Source of the DNA: Rhyacichthys aspro
Taxonomy: Eukaryota > Chordata > Actinopteri > Gobiiformes > Rhyacichthyidae
Reading direction: 5' to 3'
Assembly (NCBI GenBank): GCA_036850595.1
Contig: CM072159.1
Span: 32,198,371-32,262,370 of the forward strand
Length of the DNA stretch: 64,000 nt
In this document: in pieces, positions 1-13,500 of the stretch
Layout of the letters: each line of letters starts with the position of its first letter
Position numbering within the stretch: the stretch's first letter is position 1
Made by a program: the position numbers and the translations under genes
The notes under the pieces: generated by a model
What the model saw: the letters and a program-made list of their open reading frames with translations, nothing else
Told to the model about the DNA's origin: nothing
Databases searched by the model: none

Positions 1-486
1 GTTGCATTACACCCTCTCTTTAAACTTATGTACACTCAAATACATGGGAAAGAACAACAGTATTATACAATGATTAACAACCACAGGTGACATCTCGAGC
101 TATATTTCTTGTTCAGTTTTCTTTAATCACCTGTTTTCTAAAACCAGGGCTTTCTCTGGGGCTGCTCTTTATAATAATCTATTATCAGTTTGAATATAAA
201 CTATCCAACACTCTTGTCGGTGCATAGAGCCACAACCAGATGGAAAAACTTTTAATTCCAGGCAAAGTGCCCCCAACAGCAGGAATACAGACTCTGACAT
301 GGGCACAAACCTGCTCCATTTAGTTCACACCAAAACAGAAAACAATCCATTTAGTTTGGTCCATTATCAAAAAGCCTCAGTTCACTGAGTGTTCACAGCT
401 GCATTTTAATCTGCACTAAACACAAAAACATGCCTTTTTTAAGAAACACACTGATGGTGCTGTTGCCCAAATGCTAATCAGGCATT

Positions 487-956
487 TTAAACAGACTGTA
501 CCGGATTTTTTTTCCTGTAGTTAAGAAAATTGGTTTAAACCCAAATAGTTTAATTAAAGGAGCGCTCCCATTGGTCGACACTTGTCACATGACGTTCCAG
601 GAAGTTTAATAGCTGCAGATAAAGTGTATTTTCAGCTGAATATGTCTTTTAACAGAGAAACAGCTGAAAAAAGAAAAGCATCAACAGAGAAAAGGGAGTC
701 AACGTAAAACACAGATAAATACTGTCAATTCAATCACGTAATGTTTAACGAGGAGGAGATAATTGTCGTCCTGACGCTGAAGTCACAGCTAAGCTAACGC
801 TAAACTCTAAACTTCAGTTTGGTTTCAGTTTTCAGAAATTGTTCTGGTTTTATTTTTTTAATAAAAGAGAAGCAGGAGAGGTTCCTAGGCTGATTTTGGA
901 GGAGAGTGGAGTCTGAGACAGGGACAAGAAAAGAAAATCAGGGAGAGGAGCTTTAA
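487..956 (+). repeat. TTAA-bounded interspersed repeat, copy 1 (internal deletion)
   Basis: Starts TTAAACAGACTGTACC and ends GGAGAGGAGCTTTAA. It shares the GGAGCGCTCCCATTGGTCGA core and the long conserved middle with copies at 30560, 51760 and 57508 (same orientation) and 26642, 44525 and 54758 (opposite). About 90 bp present in other copies are missing after the AAACCCAAATAG landmark. Intron of gsap left of exon 25; the rest of 1-1514 shows nothing recognisable. Confidence 0.85.
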
Positions 957-1514
957 GACTAAGTCAGTGCTTTACATTTTCCCTTTTCTGCACCGAGGTT
1001 TGTTTGGCAGCGTTCACACTTTTCAAATAGTCTCTGGAACAGCACCAGAGTGGATTTAAACTGCACCAAACACCACAAATGTTAACACACCCTAAAACTG
1101 GCACAACACCGGCCACTGTCTACTCTCCATTTAACTGTTGACGTGGGCCTGCTCTCCATTTTGTGTTTTGTTGATGCTTTATGAATTCCAGCCATTAGCA
1201 TCACTAGCTATCTATAACTTTTATAACTTTTATTACTCTGTGACTGCCACATTTCATTCTTACATAGCTCTGTTTCCTTTTCCAAATGTGCTCATCACTT
1301 TTTCCACATCCTCAAAGGTCAAAGGCACAGTTTATCTGTCCAGTACACTTTCATCGTCTTCTGTTTAAGTCCTGTAAGTAGCTAAAAGTTAAAAGCTGCT
1401 TTTCTTCTGAGTCATTCGTCCTGTGAATGTCTCTCCATTAAACAAACAAGACTAGGCTGCACTTTAAAACGGGTTCAACAGATTCCAAAGATGGAGATGT
1501 AAACACGTACGAAC

Positions 1515-4500
1515 CAGTTTGGCCACGTAGCTGACGACGAGCGAGTCGATCTTCTTCTTCCCGAGTCGAGGCAGGTGTCTGTTGAGATGATCTCGGAGCT
1601 TGTCGACCGTCTACAATACAGAAAAAGTGCACCGTCGTTATTTTCTGTGTGACTTTCTGTGTGTATCTCGTAGGCATTTCTTTGCAGTGCACTCAGCAGG
1701 GTGAACCCGAGTTCAAACTTCACTTTTCCTTCGACTAAAAGTGTCCCAAAATTAGTAAAGAAGGAGGAGGAGGAAGTAAAGGGGAGAACCTGTGGATGTA
1801 AGAAGAAGAGAGAAGGTCTAGAAACAGAGCAAACGTGTTAGAAAGACTGGGTGAGATGTGCGTAGGAGGAAAAAGACTAAATGAAAAGGATAGAAAGAGT
1901 TGACTGAGTTACAGAGCTGTGAACAGACGTTTGATTTCTTATCTGTCACATTTAAATAGTTCAGATTAAACAAATTTAAATGTTAGAGATGACTCAAGTA
2001 AACACAAAATGCAGTGATAATTTTATTTATAAAAGGGAAAAAAATAATTTCCCCAAGACAAAATATTCTGTGACTGACGAGACAAAAGTTGAACTTTTAG
2101 AAGGAGTCTGTCCCGTTCTATCTGGAGTAAAAGTAACAGATCATTTCAGTAAAAGAACATCTTCAACAGTAAATATGGTGGTGGTAGTGTGATGGTCTGG
2201 AGCTGCTCTGATGCTTCAGGTAAATATGGTGGTGGTAGTGTGATGGTCTGGAGCTGCTCTGATGCTTCAGGACCTGGTCTTGACCAAAAAACCCTCCAAT
2301 GTGTCTGAATTAAAACAATTCTGTAAAGAAGAGTGGCCCAGGTTCCTCCAGAGATGAGAAAGACTCAGGGCCCGGTTTTCTCAAACGCTTGACCTTTAGG
2401 TTTCGGGGGCAATTACTTTTTCACATTGAGCTTCCCTTAATAAACAAAACCATCACTTAAAAACTGCATTCTGTGTTTACTTGAGTTATCTTTGTCTAAT
2501 ATTTAAACTAGTTTGATGATCTGAAACATTTAAGTGTGGCAAATGTCCAAAAAAACTAAGAAATCAGGGGGCAAATATTTATTCACAGCACTGTAAAAGT
2601 AGGAGAGTTGTACAGAGTGTGACAAGAGGTGCAGGTCATTCTGAGAATAGCTTGCTTCAAGTCTGAACTCTATTAAACTGAGGCTCTTTAAAGTATGCTG
2701 AGCACAGGAAAAGCTGCTGATATGAAATTGTCCGTCAAACAGCACACAGTAAAAAAAAGGCACAGACAGAGACCTGAAGATGCCCCGTTTTTTTAAAGCG
2801 TCGACTCATCTGCAGCATAAGGGCCGTTACACATGGGAAGGCGTCGTGGGGTGAAATAATCGTCTGTCAGCGGTTCACTGTGAAGCTTTAGTGGTCCATA
2901 TATCAGCTGATGGGAAAGTGAAAGTCCTTTTTTAAAGGCTCACGCTGTTTTAGATCAATACGACTAGGTGCTTGACAAGAGGCATTTTACAAGACAAAGT
3001 TTCATTGTTTTCTTCCCACTTTGTCTCTGCTTCCCGCTGTTATGTTCCAATATCTTTTATGTCAGTTCCACCAATCATAATACTGTGGTGTGCAGCTGAA
3101 AACCCACAGACACAGCTCCCTAATGAAATATTGGTAAAAATGTGAACAGAACTGACGATGAAAAATGTCTTTGTTGTTAATTCTCTTGGCCTTTTCTTCC
3201 AAATATTCATAAATTAGTAGCGTATTATTATTATTAGTAGAGTTCTGTCATGATCCAAAGCTCAGGACCATACAGCACTGTGCAGGTGTGGATTTAAAAA
3301 GTGAACTGGAAAGTCTGGTGATTTTTGTTATTTCACAAAATGAAAAGTGAAAAAACAAGAAAATTCTAAATCAAATCAATATTTGGTCTGAGTTTGTCAC
3401 AAAACCAGGTCAAACTGGACTAAACCAGACCATGTAATCCCAGACAAAACCAGACCAGACTGGACTAAACCAGACCATGTAATCCCAGACAAAACCAGAC
3501 CAAACTGGACTAAACCAGACCATGTAATCCCAGACAAAACCAGACCAGACTGGACTAAACCAGACCATGTAATCCCAGACAAAACCAGACCAGACTGGAC
3601 TAAACCAGACCATGTAATCCCAGACAAAACCAGACCATCCTCCTTTTTCTGGAATCACTCTAAAAAAAATTAAAAAAAAGTTTTGTCTCTTCACTCACTT
3701 TTCCATTTTGTAAATAAAAAAAAACAAAACAAAAAACATTTCAATTGTATATTGTTGACAGAATTCTTGTTTTACTGCAGATCTACTCAGATAATTCCTA
3801 TATATATATATATATATATATATATTTGGGGTCACTCACTTTACATTCTTTACATTCACAAAAATAAACAATACACAACCCTCTTTCCTCACACCTGCCT
3901 CAAACGTCTGCAGCGCTGTAATTGCACGTTGACAGCTAAATAATAACCCGCCTCCTCGTTCCATCTGCTAGACTCTAACCTTCCCTCGACTCCGATATTA
4001 CTGCCATCTTACATTGTCCGGTAATGAAACTTGACATAGACACGGGCTCAATGTCTGCATCTATATTCACGCCGTGACTATTGGATATAATTGAAGCGAG
4101 GCCTTTGTGCGCGACGGTCAAGTGCACCACACACAATTCACACACAAAAAAAAACATTTCCTTCATAGCTCTGTCTGACTTTGTGCACAAGGTCATCTTC
4201 TCATTTGAAATAGCAGTGTGCCCTCCTTCAAACGCTCTTACAAATGTGAAAGCACTCTTTTAGATTCAGTGTTTTCAGTAGAGATTGTGTATTTCTCACC
4301 AGGCCTATAAGCGCCCTCTGTTGGGGATCCTCCTCCTGAAACAGCGGCACCAGCTTCTTATCTGAAACAGAGCAGGCTACACTCAGACTATACATTAAAG
4401 AAAGATATGAAGAAAGCTTTGATGATGTTTTTATGGCAGGCTGAACTCAAAAAAGGTAGCCTCAGGTGTGTCGATTAAACCGTTTATCAATAGGGAATGA

Positions 4501-7500
4501 AAGATGTGTTTTTTAAATTCATGCGAGGGTTGTAAAGTGGGTTTGTAAAGATTGGGCTGCGTGCACGTTAGTGGGCGTACATACACTTGTTTCGGTGTCA
4601 GTCACACAAAACACGCTTACTTCAGATGAATTATTTCACACTTGCATCCACAAACACCCGCGTCGTCTTTTGATCAATTTCTTGCACGAGGCGGCCCGTT
4701 TGATGCTATAACCGAGAATGTTTCCGATATAAATAGAGCTCAGAGCTGACTGTACGACCCTCAGCAGTTCAAAGTTGCTCGCTGTTTTAAATCTGCATGT
4801 TTTAGACATTTAGCTGACACGTACTGACTTTGCATTTATTTTACACATGAGCTGTGTTCAAACTGGCATACAGTGCTGTGAGAAAGAAAGAAAGAAACTG
4901 CCTCCTTCCTGGTTTCTTAATTTTTGCATAACTGTCACATTTCTGATAACTCAAGTAAACACAAAATACAGTTTTTAAGTGATGACTTTATTTATTAAGG
5001 GGAAAAAAGCTATCAAAACTCTAATACCTGGTTGTGCCTCAGCAGCAATAACTGCATCAAGTGTTTGAGAAACAGGCCTGAGTCTCATTTCTGGAGGAAC
5101 CTGGGCCCACTTTTCTACAGAAGTGTTTAATTCAGACTCATTGGAGGATTTTTGAGCATGAACTGTCTTTTTAACGTCAGACCACAGCATCTCAATCAGA
5201 TTCTAGTCCAGACTGTGACTAGTCCAGTCCTAAACCTTCATTTAGTTTATTTGAACCATTCAGAGGTGGACTGGTGTGTTCTGGATCATTGTCCTGCTTC
5301 AGCTCGAGTCATGAACTGATGGAGGACATTCTCCTTCAGGATTATTTGGTCCAGAGCAGAATTCATGGTTCCATCGATCACAGTGAGTCGTCCAGGTCCA
5401 GACCATCACACTACCACCACCATATTTACCTGAAGCATCAGAGCAGCTCCAGACCATCACACTACCACCACCATATTTACCTGAAGCATCAGAGCAGCCC
5501 CAGAAAATGTGATTAATCACAGTAAATTCATGATTTTAACAAGGACGGCAACTACTTTTTCACATAGGGCCATGTAGGCTTGATAGATTTTTTCACTTAA
5601 TAAATAAAACAATCACTTAAAAACTGCATTTAGTGTTTACTTGAGTTATCTTTGTCTAATATTTACATTTTTTGGATGATCTGAAACAGTTCAGTCAAAT
5701 GTGCAAAAAATATGAAATCAGGAGGGGGCAAATACTTTTTCACAGCGCTGTATGTTACAAAATGAGTGTCTGTTTAGTTATTTAACTCACAGTAGTTGTC
5801 TGTAAAACTGCTAAGACTATCTTAAACCAAGGTTTTATAAAAAGAACACAATGCATTTTATTTTGATCCATCTTTAATTATATCTGCAGTTATTGTGAAT
5901 CTCTGGAGTAAACTATGCTCTTCGAGAAAAGTACAGAGAGACTGTGTATTTGAAAAACATGAAATGATTGAGTAATATTTGAAACTGTGGCTGTGATACA
6001 AAGGGATCAAAATACAGAAGTGGTGTGTGTTATGAGTGAAGAGGATGGAGGCTGTGGTTGTATGAGATCATGAATAAGAATTAAGAGAGAATGTGTTTTA
6101 TGGTTGACACAACACAGCTGCCCTGGCCTCATCAGAGCTAGTGAGAGAGGGAAGTACCGAACTGCCCCTTGTTATATCATTTTCTTTTTCCCAGTTTGTT
6201 TCACTGCCTTTTTAGCCATTCTGCACTTCGTTCCTCAAACCCTCCCTTTCCACCTCTCGCTCTGTGATAAATTAGCGTGGAGCTCGTATGCAGCCGAATT
6301 CTCCAGTGGGCATGAAGAATGTGACCTCAGAAGATCACATCAAACCGAATGTGCTTGCACACACAACTAAGTCCCATTATACAACCGTGGGTTTTGTTAT
6401 CTGTGGCATTCCCAGTCCCAGTCCAAAGCCCTGTGTGTTTTGAGGGGTTTTATGTTTGTGAGATCACGGCGCTGTCTTACCGAGACACCAGGTGTCCACC
6501 ATTGATAGAACTCTAGAAAACAAAAAGGAAAGCTCTGTGAGAACGATCCCTGCAGCTAGTATTATAATAAGACACTTTTATGCTTTAAGTCAAGGCACTG
6601 TAAAGGTTCACTACTGCAGTCAGCACCAAAAATATATCAAAACTATAAAAGGTGGTGAGCAGGAAGGTGTCCCGGAGGAAGCTCATTATGGAGTAAGAGG
6701 GTTTGGGTCTGACGCTGGAACAAACAGGACAGTGCTGACTGCAGTTCAGAGCAGAGATAAATTAGTAATGCATATATGAACTGGATCATGTCAGTCACTG
6801 TTAAACTGTCAGGTGGAAGTGTGTAATCCCTGTGCTTTTTAAGAGCCACCGGCCAGAGTTAAAGGAAGAAAGAGCGCTTTATACTTCAAAACAATATATG
6901 TGCAGACAAAGTGCTGAGGCAGATAAAACAGAATCTCAAAAGAGTTGAGGTTTTTCATGTTTGATTGCAATTTATTACGTCCCCTAGCGTAAAAATTAGC
7001 CTACGAACTGCGACAGTTTTAAAAAAGGGTGTTGAAATGGAAGTCATTTTTAACCGCGATGATATTCTCACATTGGAGCGCCTCATTAGAGCAAACAGAG
7101 TAGCCAAGAGGAGCAGTCATGCCTTTCCTCACTTTAGTTAGGACTATGTTGGTTATAGTTTCCTTAACAAAGGCCCAGTGGGAGGCAGACCTACTTCTTA
7201 GTGTTCTCCTCCATGTGATTCATGAGGCTGGAGGGTCTCCTGTCGGACTTCTGCAACAAACAAGACCATCGTGAGTGGGCTGAGAAACGCTGAGGATAGG
7301 AATGAAAATACAAGGGCAGAAGCACATTAAAACATAATTAGGAAAACATCATTATCATTATCGGGAATGGGGACACAAACCAGTTTATCCCACTCGTGCT
7401 GGACGTGTGAGGTTTTGTATCTGGGGTTAGGAACAGCTTCCAGGTATATCGTCCTCTCTGTGTTCCACTGCAGCTCTGACCAGAAACCCTGGAGACTGGC

Positions 7501-10500
7501 CTGAGCACAGAGAGGAAATATAAACAAACAGCACGGTGACACGGCAAGGACACTGCTGCAAAACAATGAGTAATTAAATCTCTACAGTCGACTTTTACTT
7601 AAGAGTGCGTTTTCAAAAAGCACGAGCTGCAGCCATTATCCTAAAAGGACCTGGGACGCAGATATAACGGCTCATTTGCTGCATATCCTTGCATTCATTT
7701 AATAAAGTACAACAGAATGGATATTTTTTGGAGTGAAAAAGGATAAAAAGACTGTAAAAATGATTGACATGAGACAGTTAATTGGCAACAAAGCATAGGG
7801 AACTTTATTCAGTGCATTAAAAAGAATGCTTTATTACTTTTTTATTTGAGGGAAAACAATGTGAAATGTTTTATTTAATATGCTGCATTCAGTAAACATA
7901 GATGAGGCTGTGCTGCTGTGGCTGTGAGATTTTAACCAAAACATACTTTAAAAAAGCCAGTCCAGTAAATAAACTACATCTAAAGTTAGTAAGAATATCG
8001 TATAATTAATCAGGTATGAGGCAAACTTAAAAGGAGGATTGTCAAAGTCTAAAAAACACAAGCTACAGCCATTATTCTCAAGAGGAACCAAAACAAATCA
8101 GTGAAGAAGTTAAAGCTGGTTCTGATAGAAAGGAGTCAGAATACACAGTTTATTGTGTTTGGGACCAGTCAGGGTGACCTCTGACCCCTGTGCATCAGAA
8201 CTGGACCAGTCAGGGTGACCTCTGACCCCTGTGCATCAGAACTGGACCAGTCAGGGTGACCTCTGACCCCTGTGCATCAGAACTGGACCAGTCAGGGTGA
8301 CCTCTGACCCCTGTGCATCAGAACTGGATCAGTCAGGGTGACCTCTGACCCCTGTGCATCAGAACTGGACCAGAGCAATGGAAGAAGGTGTCCTGGTCTG
8401 AGTTTGAGGTGTTGGAAACAAATAAGTCCCATCGATGGAGGCCACACTGGAACTTACAGATACACCTTCAAATCCAACTAAAACCTGTTCAAATTAATCT
8501 AAAACCTGTTCAAATCCAACTAAAACCTGTTCAAATCCATCTGAAACCTGTTCAAATCCAACTAAAACCTGTTCAAATTAATCTAAAACCTGTTCAAATC
8601 CAACTAAAACCTGTTCAAATTAATCTAAAACCTGTTCAAATCCAACTAAAACCTGTTCAAATTAATCTAAAACTTGTTCAAATCCAACTAAAACTTGTTC
8701 AAATCCAACTAAAACCTGTACAAATTCATCTGAAACCTGTTCAAATCCATCTGAAACCTGTTCAAATCCGACTAAAACCTGTTCAAATCCATCTAAAACC
8801 TGTTCAAATTAATCTAAAACCTGTTCTAATCCAACTAAAACCTGTTCAAATCCACCTAAAATCTGTTCTAATTCATCTAAAACTGGTTCAAGTCCATCTA
8901 AAACTTGTACAAATCCATCTAAAACCTGTTCAAATCCAACTAAAACTGGTTCACATCCATCTAAAACCTGTTCTAATCCATCTAAAACCTGTCCAAATCC
9001 ATCTAAAACTGGTTCAAATCAATCTGAAACCCATTCAAGTCCATATAAAACTCTTCAAATCCGTCTAAAATCAGTGTATAAAACAATGTGTCGAATAAAC
9101 ACTCTTTGCTTCAGCGCTTTTTCCTCTGTCAGACTTTTCTTATCGGTCTTCTTGCGAATCAGAAGGACTTCCGACTGGCAGTAAAAAATATATTCCTACC
9201 TTTATACTGAAGACGGTCTCTGTATGCAGCTCAGTGGTGCACGTTACACCAGGGATCTCCTGCAAACACTTGGGTACGTCCTACAACAACAACACAGACA
9301 CGCACACATCACAATAAAACGCACCTTCCTTTATATTCCAGTCCACATTCTGTTATAGATGTTTAGATGCTTTGTATGTAGGATCTTTGTGTGGTACCTT
9401 CTTGTCGAACACAGAGGAATAGGGCAGAATTTTATCCAGGTTGAGAGACTTCTCGTAGCTTATTCTGTACAAAGAGGCTGTGGGCCGAGAGCACAGACAG
9501 AGTGGAATGATTTTTAAACAAATGTAAGCAAAGAGAACTAATGCATTTTTAATCAGGCACAGCATAATTGTCTTTTATACACAGCACAAATCATATTAAT
9601 ATGAATCCTTCTTGTTGGAGCAGCATGCTAATTTATGCAGAACTCAAAAATTCTTATGTAATCGTCTGCTCTGTAAGTGTTTTCTTAATTTAAGTTCCGT
9701 TTTATAGTCATTTTAACTTTATAGGAATACGAGGCAGGCACAGGAGACATAAAATGAGCTGCTATGAGCCTCTAAGACGGGCTTTTTTTATTCAAGGTCC
9801 CAGAATAATCACATTTGGAGCTGCTTTCCACGAGTTAAAATGAGAAATTTAAGACACAAACAAAGCCGTTGGAAGAATATGGTTAGTGTCGAGTAAGATT
9901 CAAACAGAAGGAGACATAAAAAGACAAAGGAGGGGGAGAAGTACTCCTGAGAATTGAGTATCTCCTGTTTGCTCTCACCTAGAATGAACTCTTGGATGTG
10001 ATCAAAGGACTCAAAGGCGTTCACATTGTCACACAGCCATTCGATAATCTAAAAGAAAGACATTCATCGCCAGTTTTTTAGTTATGATAAAGAAAGATAA
10101 ATGAAGTCAACCGTGAGCCTATAACAAAATATTGAGCCAAAATACTAAGTTTTTTTTTGCTACAGGCAGTGAAAGTCAGGCCTCAGAACAAAATGAAAAT
10201 AGTAACAAAGAAAAAGTAAATATATTCAAAAGCAAGAGTTCAAGAAGTTCATTTGCACAGAGTTTTCAAGTTGTGGTGAACAAAGCAAAAAGTGCCAGCA
10301 GCAATCCCCTTTATTAAAGTCACTACTTTGCTGCCGCTGGCCTCGTTTATAGAGACTACAAAGAACACAAGAAGTTATGTGTGGTGTCCAATTTCCCAAT
10401 GCAAGCTTCGCTAATGAAGCCGGTGACTCACTTAACCTCTCAATGAAGAATTTATGAACTATCAAAGCAGCTGGAACGTCTTTATTTAAGTGTGACTGAG

Positions 10501-13500
10501 CCCAAACAAAACAAGTCTCTTTTTCTTTCAGTCTTGGATTGACTGTTTGATGTCTGGGCTCTTTCTTCTCCAACTTTTTAAACATCACTGCGTCTTCTTC
10601 AGAGAGAACGCCACTTTCAACTCAACATTGACATCTACAGCATTCACAATGAAGTGCAGAGAGGCAGCAGTCACTAGACTTATCAGATCCTCCTGCTGCA
10701 TTAATTAGACGGAAGAGAAATGGAAATGTACAGCTACTGTCCTCCTTGAACCATGCAACAAAAACGTATTGATTTTGTGACTGACTTTTGTTAAATAACA
10801 CAGTGACACAGTATATTTCCTTTAAACGTCTCCACCTTCACTCCTCCCCTCGGTGTGTACCTTGAGCTGCACATTTGGGTCGTTTCCCATGTAAACCAGC
10901 AGGCAGTGGAGGGCGGCCAGGCGCTGAGGGTCAGCCTCACTGCTGGGACACCTTGGGCGGTTGATGGGACAAAGAGGAAATTTACATTTATACAACATAA
11001 GCATAAGCCAGCAGAGCATAGACAGATGGTCGGGAAGAGAAAAAAAAGAGTTGTCAGGAACTAAACTGAGCTCTATGTGCTGTTTTTTGAAGGATTAAGA
11101 CTATGTTTAGACTTCAATCTGTGTTTTTACAGAGAGTCTGTGCAGGTTTAGCTGTTTACTTTAGGAACAAAGAGGCAAACATGTAATAAAGACCATATTA
11201 ACAATAAACAAGTAATAACTAAGACCTAAGAAAACTAAATCGATTAAAATAGATAATGGAGTTCTAAACTGGGAAACAACAGCTCTATCTCATCAAAAAC
11301 AAATAACTCAAAAAGCAGTTGTTTCTGTAAAGGATTTTAGGAAGAGATTAAAAACTCCTGAAAACAACACTATAAATACTATAAACTGTGCAAAAGATTT
11401 CTGCAGGTTGGAAATAAAAAGTAAAGTAAAGGTTTTATTAGTTTATAAAATGCAAAATGAAAAAAAAATCAAATCAATATTTGCCTAAAACAGCAACAGT
11501 TCAAGCAGTTCCTGTGTTTCAGTTTGAGAAGGATCTGGACTAAACCAGACCAGACTGGACTAAACCAGACCATGTAATCCCAGACAAAACCAGACCAGAC
11601 TGGACTAAACCAGACCATGTAATCCCAGACAAAACCAGACCAAACTGGACTAAACCAGACCATGTAATCCCAGACAAAACCAGACCAAACTGGACTAAAC
11701 CAGACCATGTAATCCCAGACAAAACCAGACCAGACTGGACTAAACCAGACCATGTAATCCCAGACAAAACCAGACCAGACTGGACTAAACCAGACCATGT
11801 AATCCCAGACAAAACCAGACCAGACTGGACTAAACCAGACCATGTAATCCCAGACAAAACCAGACCAGACTGGACTAAACCAGACCATGTAATCCCAGAC
11901 AAAACTGGGATCAGAGTAACTCCATTACGTCAGAACTCTTTGTTTTGAGATCACTCTAAAAATTGAAGTTGACGTTTATAAAAAAGATGAAAAACTACAA
12001 TTTTTAGAGAAGAACTGTCTTCTGTTTTTTTCACTTTTCATTTTGTAAACTAATAAAAATCACCAGACTTTATTGTTTTCTTTACTTTTTATCTCCACAG
12101 CTGCAGAAAACCTTCTTGGTTGAATGTAAAAATAGAAGATTTCCACTGAGCCCTTAAAAGTGATGAAGGCAAACTCTCTTTCTCCAAAACCAAGACAAGA
12201 TCATTTAACAATAAACTACAAAAACTTGGTCTTTAAAAAGGTCAAAGACAAAGACCATTCCCTCTAATAATGTTTTACACTTGATATGTTTCCAATGATA
12301 AATTAAGCGTGTTTTTCTATTGGCCAAACAATGTGAATTAATGTATTATTATATCGACAGAACTTCTTGTTGTTGTTGTAACTTGTCCTAAAGACACAGA
12401 TTAATCATTATGAGGCAGAACAGTTGAATCAATGCTAACCTTGAGCTGAGTTAAAACAGAGAGAAAGTCGTGTAGCTTATACCCACATCCTTCCTTTGAC
12501 TTCCTGAATAACTGTATGTTTAAACGTCAGAAGTTTTATTTTTCAGACTGAAATTAAAAATGATAACCTGAGCTGCCCCTTTTTTTTTTTTTTTTAATGC
12601 AGCGCCATTATCCTCCACCAGAGAGAGCACATATTGATTATAAGCTATTTTATTTTCTTTAAATAAAAACATCTACAGCTACTTGAGGCAATTAAATCAG
12701 TTAAAATCTATTAATGTTAAACTGAAACCATTTAGAACCTGTTAAAGTCCAACTAAAATCAATAAAAACCTTTCAAAGACCAACTTAAACAACATAAAAC
12801 TTGTTAAAATCAAACTAAAACTGCTCTAGAACTGTTCAAGAAGCACTTAAACTGTATTTAAACTGAACTCAACTCACTTTAGACCAGTTTTATGTCATAA
12901 TCATTACTGTATTTGTAGAGAAACAAATATATAATGAGACGGTACTTGCTGAATAAAGTTTGAGAAACACTAAAGCATGTTAGTAATACAGAAATAAACC
13001 CTGTAGTCGTCTTTAAGGCTGTGAAAAATACATAAAGCGTGCTGACTTTCCAGAGTGGTCTGCTCTGAGCATCTGCAGCAGGTGAGCAGCACTGAGCTCT
13101 GCAGCGAGGACCCTCCCACTGCTCAGCTCCAGCAGAGAAGTGCTGGCCTTTTCCTCCGAATGCAGCACCGTGATGTTCCCCGACCGGCACTGCAGACCCA
13201 AGTCCACGTCGTGACCTCAAAGTTAACAAAGTTATGTGAGCGCTGCTGTCTCCTTCAGATGAAAACAGAGTTGTATACACCTCCTTTTACCTGAGAGAAA
13301 GAGAGAGTGGCAGAGCATCTCCTGCTGTCTGGTGTTTACGAGGTGAAGGAACCAGCCCTCCACAAACACCAGGATGTAGTAACCTGTACACACATAAAAC
13401 AACACAATTAAAGCTCCGTTACCTGATTGTTTTACTGTTGCATTTAGTTTATCTCCTAAAGTTTATTGTAACAGGAATCATCTGAACAAATGAGACCTTA

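Larger units (their letters stand above)
8105..9070 (+). mobile_element. Tc1/mariner-like relic, family A, internally deleted, carrying 41-bp and 21-bp arrays
   Basis: Collinear pieces of a Tc1 transposase gene are recognisable. They are AAGTTAAAGCTGGTTCTGAT (VNAGSD), the RPVRVP region now amplified as the 41-bp array, then AGCAATGGAAGAAGGTGTCC (EQWKKV), GAGTTTGAGGTGTTGG (EFEVL), and ATGGAGGCCACACTGGAACT (MEAPP..NLQ). Next comes ACACCTTCA, where the 21-bp array starts. The terminal inverted repeats are missing here. It lies in the gsap intron between exons 20 and 21. Confidence 0.75.

Noticed and set aside
8388..9068. 226-codon open frame with heptad repeat Q-I-x-L-K-P-V
   Set aside because: Open only because the 21-bp satellite is a multiple of three; sits in an intron on the opposite strand to gsap and inside a Tc1 relic. 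The same holds for 41532-41855, 41891-42418, 48900-49352 and 56459-56770.
11469..11902. Minus-strand open frames rich in WSGFVWDYMVW
   Set aside because: 45-bp minisatellite read through; no start context, splice or homology beyond the ancient transposase codons.
3405..11905. Regularly spaced repeats that could look like CRISPR arrays
   Set aside because: Units are directly adjacent with no unique spacers, and the host is a vertebrate.
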